Below are positions 36,043 through 38,966 of a stretch of DNA of 38,966 nucleotides, piece after piece. Location of the stretch: the IMG/VR virus record IMGVR_UViG_3300042519_002218, positions 1 through 38,966 of that record. One strand, written 5' to 3'. How positions within the stretch are numbered: position 1 is the stretch's first letter; each line of letters opens with the position of its first letter. The position numbers were made by a program, and so were the translations under genes. This stretch comes from a virus. The notes below the pieces were generated by a model that had not been told where the DNA came from, did no database searches, and saw nothing but the letters and a program-made list of their open reading frames with translations.

Positions 36043-36342
36043 TTAGAATCCCAACACAGATTTGAGTGTGGTAATTTTGGGCAGGTAAATGTTGGTACCT
36101 ACTGCAAAATCCACTGGAGGCTTTGTGAGTGTGTTGGGATTGCGTTGATAGAATACCCACCACAGTCTAGAATCACCATACAAATCATGTGCCAGCAAGT
36201 CAGGGCGATATTGGTATGTGAGGTTGATGCTGAAACTCAAATCATCGCTTTCTTTGGGTATGGGTCTATCCACCATGACATCAAGATAAAACTGATTGTA
36301 TCCTGTGAGAAAATAAGGACTGGTTGAATCATAATTGGCCAT
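36043..36342 (-). CDS. Baseplate wedge protein, gp53-like (short)
   Basis: The protein has 99 residues. Its core, YQYRPDLLAHDLYGDSRLWW, followed by VFYQRNPNTLTKPPVDF and GTNIYLP, is the LysM-like pattern of T4-type gp53: a helix carrying DLYG, then a LWWVF strand, then a G-T-x-I-x-LP ending. T4 gp53 (about 196 residues) clamps the baseplate wedges together. This copy is half as long and may keep only the clamp domain. Its ATG overlaps the upstream stop as TAATG, so the two are coupled. It is placed between the tube-cap-like and hub-like genes. Confidence 0.82.
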   Translation of the reverse strand: MANYDSTSPYFLTGYNQFYLDVMVDRPIPKESDDLSFSINLTYQYRPDLLAHDLYGDSRLWWVFYQRNPNTLTKPPVDFAVGTNIYLPKITTLKSVLGF

Positions 36343-37808
36343 TACCAGAACCCTCCTTTGAGTAAATCACCATTGGCAAATCCGCTGACACTGAATTGTT
36401 GGCTTTGTTGATTTCTTGTTTGAATGGGCAACAAACTGACGGTCACTGTGATTTTGGTAGGCACGTAAGTTGAGTTGTCTATGTTGCTGACACTCTGACT
36501 CACTGTCAACAATTCTTGTGGAACATTGGGCAACGCACCTTTGGGCAACAAGGCATTTCTCAATCTGCTGATCACTGCAGATATGGGATTGCCGCCACTT
36601 TGTGTTTTGGGCAATGTGTTGTTGAAGTTGACATTGTAGTTGTTGGGTTTGGTTCTGATATAATCTACATCATTGGGCAAACTGTAGTTGAAACTGCGAA
36701 TCACACAAGGATGTGCGTTGAATTGATATTGTCCCAATCCAAACAAATACACCAAGGGCGGTGGTGCTCCACGCAATGAATCTTTTTCTCCATAAAACAT
36801 TTTTGTAGCACTACGAAAGAAATGTATCACTGCCAAGAGATAGTTGGCCTCTTGAGTATTTTGTGCAGTGAATACTCCAGTGATGTTGATATCGCCCACA
36901 TATGAATTTTTGTAGAAATATCCGCGGTAGTTGCTGTGTACTAAATCTGTGGTGTCATAGTTGGCGTTGTATGTGGTCTGTATGTCAGGCATGTAAGGAA
37001 ACACCACGCCATCACTGGCCGCCAGCGGTGCCAAAATTGAATCTGCCTTGCTGTCTTTGTACAGGTATGTGGCCTGAGGTGACAGTTTTAATTTCACTCT
37101 CCAATCGCCATTGGCTGGCGATTGGAACTGTGCCTGTATGGCCTGTTGTTCTCGTAGTCGTTGTTCGGTGACTCTTTGCTGAGCTGCATCAGCAGCGGCC
37201 ACAGCATCTACTGCTGCTTCAGGATTTCTTGCGGCTGCATCGTTGAAGGCTGCACCGCCAAACGGTGATCTAGCACCTGGATCCTGTGCAGGGTCCACAG
37301 GTGCAGGAGTTCTTGCTGTTGCATCATTAAATGCACCACCACCAAAAGGTGATCTCACACCTGGGTCAGCAGCTGGATCCACAGGGTCTCTTTGTGTGGT
37401 TCTAGCAGCAGCATCGGTGAAGGCGTCTCCACCAAAAGGTGATCTCACACCTGGGTCAGCAGCTGGATCTACTGGATCTCTTTGTGTGGTTCTAGCAGCA
37501 GCATCGTTGAAGGTGTTTCCACCAAACGGACTCGTTGCCCCTGGATCCTGTGCAGGGTTAACTTGGGCAGGTGTTGCATCAACAAAGGCCACTGGAGGGA
37601 ATGAATTTACATCGGTAGGCACAAGTGGTACAAGAGCAGGTGTTGCGTCAACAAAGGCCACTGGAGGGAATGTATTTACATCAGTGAGAGGCAACGTTGA
37701 CAATGGCGCAGGATCTCTTACAGGTGGTCCCGGTACAGTCGTTGGTGGCTGAGGCAGTTCTGGGTCAACTGCGGGGTTTTGTTCAGCAGGGGCGTTTGTG
37801 GTGGCCAT
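36342..37808 (-). CDS. Baseplate tail tube cap/initiator-like protein (gp48/gp54-like) with repetitive N-terminus
   Basis: The protein has 488 residues. Residues 1-232 are Pro/Ala/Asp-rich and contain two copies of a unit with FPPVAFVDATPA and four copies of a 28-30 residue unit with SPFGG, so this half is probably flexible. Residues 235-488 are the folded part: QTTYNANYDTTDLVHSNYRG, AQNTQEANYLLAVIHFFRSA, TKMFYGEKDSL, PPPLVYLFGLGQYQFNAHPC and LPNDVDYIR. These match the family annotated as gp48 (tube cap) or gp54 (tube initiator) in T4-like cyanophages. In T4 these proteins cap the hub and start tail tube growth. It is the first gene of the late block. AGGA lies seven bases before the ATG, with a weak late box further up. 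Confidence 0.78.
   Translation of the reverse strand: MATTNAPAEQNPAVDPELPQPPTTVPGPPVRDPAPLSTLPLTDVNTFPPVAFVDATPALVPLVPTDVNSFPPVAFVDATPAQVNPAQDPGATSPFGGNTFNDAAARTTQRDPVDPAADPGVRSPFGGDAFTDAAARTTQRDPVDPAADPGVRSPFGGGAFNDATARTPAPVDPAQDPGARSPFGGAAFNDAAARNPEAAVDAVAAADAAQQRVTEQRLREQQAIQAQFQSPANGDWRVKLKLSPQATYLYKDSKADSILAPLAASDGVVFPYMPDIQTTYNANYDTTDLVHSNYRGYFYKNSYVGDINITGVFTAQNTQEANYLLAVIHFFRSATKMFYGEKDSLRGAPPPLVYLFGLGQYQFNAHPCVIRSFNYSLPNDVDYIRTKPNNYNVNFNNTLPKTQSGGNPISAVISRLRNALLPKGALPNVPQELLTVSQSVSNIDNSTYVPTKITVTVSLLPIQTRNQQSQQFSVSGFANGDLLKGGFW
37227..37547 (-). repeat. Tandem 84-90 bp coding repeats (SPFGG units)
   Basis: Four in-frame copies encode units beginning DPG-x-x-SPFGG and ending in an A-ARTT-like stretch. 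The two middle copies (about 37341-37430 and 37431-37520) are nearly identical at the DNA level with a 90-base period. The outer copies are diverged, and one spacing is 84 bases. This suggests a recent duplication within an older array. Confidence 0.85.
37566..37688 (-). repeat. Two coding repeats with a 69 bp period (FPPVAFVDATPA units)
   Basis: Residues 41-58 and 64-81 of the tube-cap-like protein share TDVN-[TS]-FPPVAFVDATPA. The DNA copies (37635-37688 and 37566-37619) differ at only a few positions. Confidence 0.85.
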
Positions 37809-37825
37809 TTCTTATTCCTATGCCT

Positions 37826-37833
37826 TATTTACC
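37826..37833 (-). promoter_or_regulatory. Weak late-promoter-like box GGTAAATA before the structural block
   Basis: It keeps the TAAATA core but matches TATAAATA at only 6 of 8 positions. The predicted start near 37820 would give a short leader containing AGGA (37819-37816), the same arrangement as in front of the fibre gene at 10101. Confidence 0.4.
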
Positions 37834-37864
37834 CAATTTTTTAACCACGCAGTTTAAGATCAGG

Positions 37865-37892
37865 TTGACAACTGTTGTAAATGTGCTACAAT
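37865..37892 (+). promoter_or_regulatory. Sigma70-type promoter for the gp55-like gene
   Basis: A perfect -35 TTGACA (37865-37870) is followed after 16 bases by TACAAT (37887-37892), which matches the -10 consensus at five of six positions. GGAG (37905-37908) lies 11 bases before the ATG at 37920. This looks like a promoter for the host RNA polymerase, suitable for early or middle expression. Confidence 0.75.
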
Positions 37893-37919
37893 AAGTACAT
37901 ATCTGGAGAAACCCCGCCG

Positions 37920-38816
37920 ATGACTTTAATCGCAAAACCCGCAGCCAAGGTTAACTACCTTAACAACCGTGACATTTTAAAAGAAATACATCTCAGCAAA
38001 AACACCTACTGCTCATTTCAGGACCGAACAACTGATCATCAGTTTGACATGATCCTGCCTTCAGTGAGCAAAATCAATCAAAAGACCATTGCAGAAGCAC
38101 GCCGCAATCGTGCTGACCGTCACAAACGTGAAACTGGTGAGGTGATTGATCCCAAAAAAATACCCAATACGGAGGTGGTTTTTCGCATCATGACTTGGGA
38201 ACACATACCCATGGCACCCAAGAAAGTGCCCAAAACTGCCACTAAAAAGAAAAAGATTGAAGACATTTTGGACTTGGATGATGTCACAGAAGATCCGCTA
38301 GCGGACCTTGTAGAGGACGTTGTGCTGGATCCCACACACATGCGAGTTAACTTTCCCCCGTTCTGGCATTACAGATTGGATGAAGACAAGAACCCTGTGC
38401 TGGTGGGCAAAAGCCACTGGAAGGGCGATTTAGATACAGGCGAGTTCTGCAAGGATCACGGCAACATGACACGCAAACTGGCCACCATGTTTATGAAACT
38501 GTGTGAACGTTATGCCACAAGATCAAACTGGAGAGGATACACTTACAATGAAGAAATGCGTGGACAAGCCCTGTTACAACTCAGCCAAATTGGACTGCAA
38601 TTTGACGAGTCAAAATCGCAGAACCCTTTTGCATATTATACTGCCGCTATCACTAATAGCTTTACTCGCATCCTGAACATTGAAAAGAAAAATCAAAACA
38701 TCCGTGATGACATTCTTGAAATGAACGGACTCAACCCCAGCTGGACACGACAGAACTCTGGCAAGGCAAGCATGCAAGCCATGAGCGGTCCAGTTACTAC
38801 CACCTATGAAGAGTAA
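37920..38816 (+). CDS. Late transcription sigma factor, gp55-like
   Basis: The protein has 298 residues. Residues 183-266 carry the conserved block: KLATMFMKLCERYATRSNWR, GYTYNEEMRGQALLQLSQIG, NPFAYYTAAITNSFTRILNI and EKKNQNIRDDILE. This corresponds to the sigma region 2-like core of T4-type gp55, where NPFAYFT-like text is typical. In T4, gp55 directs the host RNA polymerase to TATAAATA promoters together with the sliding clamp and gp33. T4 gp55 has 185 residues, so this protein has a long N-terminal part: a basic/polar domain (1-100), a Lys-rich then Asp/Glu-rich linker (103-137) and a Pro/aromatic segment. The start is the ATG at 37920 with GGAG upstream; an ATG at 37881 lies inside the promoter. 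It diverges from the structural block it should activate. Confidence 0.82.
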   Translation: MTLIAKPAAKVNYLNNRDILKEIHLSKNTYCSFQDRTTDHQFDMILPSVSKINQKTIAEARRNRADRHKRETGEVIDPKKIPNTEVVFRIMTWEHIPMAPKKVPKTATKKKKIEDILDLDDVTEDPLADLVEDVVLDPTHMRVNFPPFWHYRLDEDKNPVLVGKSHWKGDLDTGEFCKDHGNMTRKLATMFMKLCERYATRSNWRGYTYNEEMRGQALLQLSQIGLQFDESKSQNPFAYYTAAITNSFTRILNIEKKNQNIRDDILEMNGLNPSWTRQNSGKASMQAMSGPVTTTYEE

Positions 38817-38966
38817 GCTGACTTCAGAGGAACTCAAACAAGAACTTTGTAAAAAATTCAAAGTTCTTGAATTTATAGACTTGGCATCAATTGCTGTCCG
38901 ACCCACTGTGGGCTTTACAGTTTTTAAAAATCAATACAAAGAAGTATTTGAACCAAACGAGCGTAT
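38806..38966 (+). CDS. Start of an unknown protein overlapping the sigma factor gene, cut by window
   Basis: A frame opens with ATG at 38806, overlaps the sigma factor end by 11 bases and stays open for 53 codons to the window edge. It starts MKSKLTSEELKQELCKKFKV, a charged helix, followed by a hydrophobic/basic region. I do not recognise it. The overlap and the lack of stops suggest a coupled gene of the same operon. Confidence 0.6.
   Translation, partial: MKSKLTSEELKQELCKKFKVLEFIDLASIAVRPTVGFTVFKNQYKEVFEPNER

Noticed and set aside
37341-37520. CRISPR-like direct repeats
   Set aside because: The repeats are contiguous, in frame and have no unique spacers; they encode the SPFGG units of a structural protein.
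37243-37752. A 169-codon plus-strand frame opposite the tube-cap-like gene
   Set aside because: It is the mirror of the Pro/Ala/Gly-rich repeats, whose codons leave the opposite strand free of stops. It has no ribosome binding site and the minus-strand product has a recognisable fold.
37881-37919. Upstream ATG for the sigma factor gene
   Set aside because: It lies before and within the -10 box, has no ribosome binding site, and adds 13 residues without family support. The ATG at 37920 follows GGAG.

Overview
The window looks like part of the genome of a T4-like contractile-tailed phage (a myovirus related to the T4-type phages of marine and freshwater bacteria). The evidence is a run of recognisable T4-type baseplate proteins (tube cap/initiator-like, gp53-, gp5-, gp25- and gp6-like), a gp55-like late sigma factor on the opposite strand, and TATAAATA-like late-promoter boxes in several gaps. 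Nearly every base is coding. There is no gene-free stretch longer than about 110 bases and I saw no rRNA, tRNA, CRISPR array or insertion sequence.

Layout. (1) 1-7262, minus strand: ten tightly packed genes joined by ATGA, TAATG or similar overlaps. They encode several GT-A-like glycosyltransferase candidates, a heptose-kinase-like PfkB protein, a cupin, a protein with a fucosyltransferase/exostosin-like C-terminal motif, two radical SAM proteins with extra N-terminal cysteines (one cut by the window edge) and two unknowns. This reads as an auxiliary cluster for building or modifying a sugar or surface polymer. (2) 7263-7316: a terminator hairpin ends the structural operon, and a sigma70-like promoter for the auxiliary cluster overlaps it. 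The predicted transcription start falls on the ATG of the first gene. (3) 7317-37808, minus strand: the structural block. In transcription order it holds a tube cap/initiator-like protein with tandem repeats, gp53-like, a probable hub protein, gp5-like needle, an Ala-rich helical protein, gp25-like, gp6-like, a giant 5173-residue protein in the gp7 position, a 50-residue protein, a 202-residue tail protein, a fibre protein and a second fibre-like protein. (4) 37809-37919: divergent promoter region. (5) 37920-38966, plus strand: gp55-like sigma factor and the start of an overlapping downstream gene.

How it fits together. The gp55-like sigma factor is made from a sigma70-type promoter. It would then switch on the late boxes that lie in front of the structural genes on the other strand. 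The structural block builds the tail tube base, hub, wedge and fibres. The auxiliary cluster has its own host-type promoter, so it may be expressed at another time and may act on the host envelope or on virion glycans. The most unusual items are the giant protein, which has an apparently interrupted FG-GAP propeller and families of repeated beta modules, and the radical-SAM/glycosyltransferase cluster.
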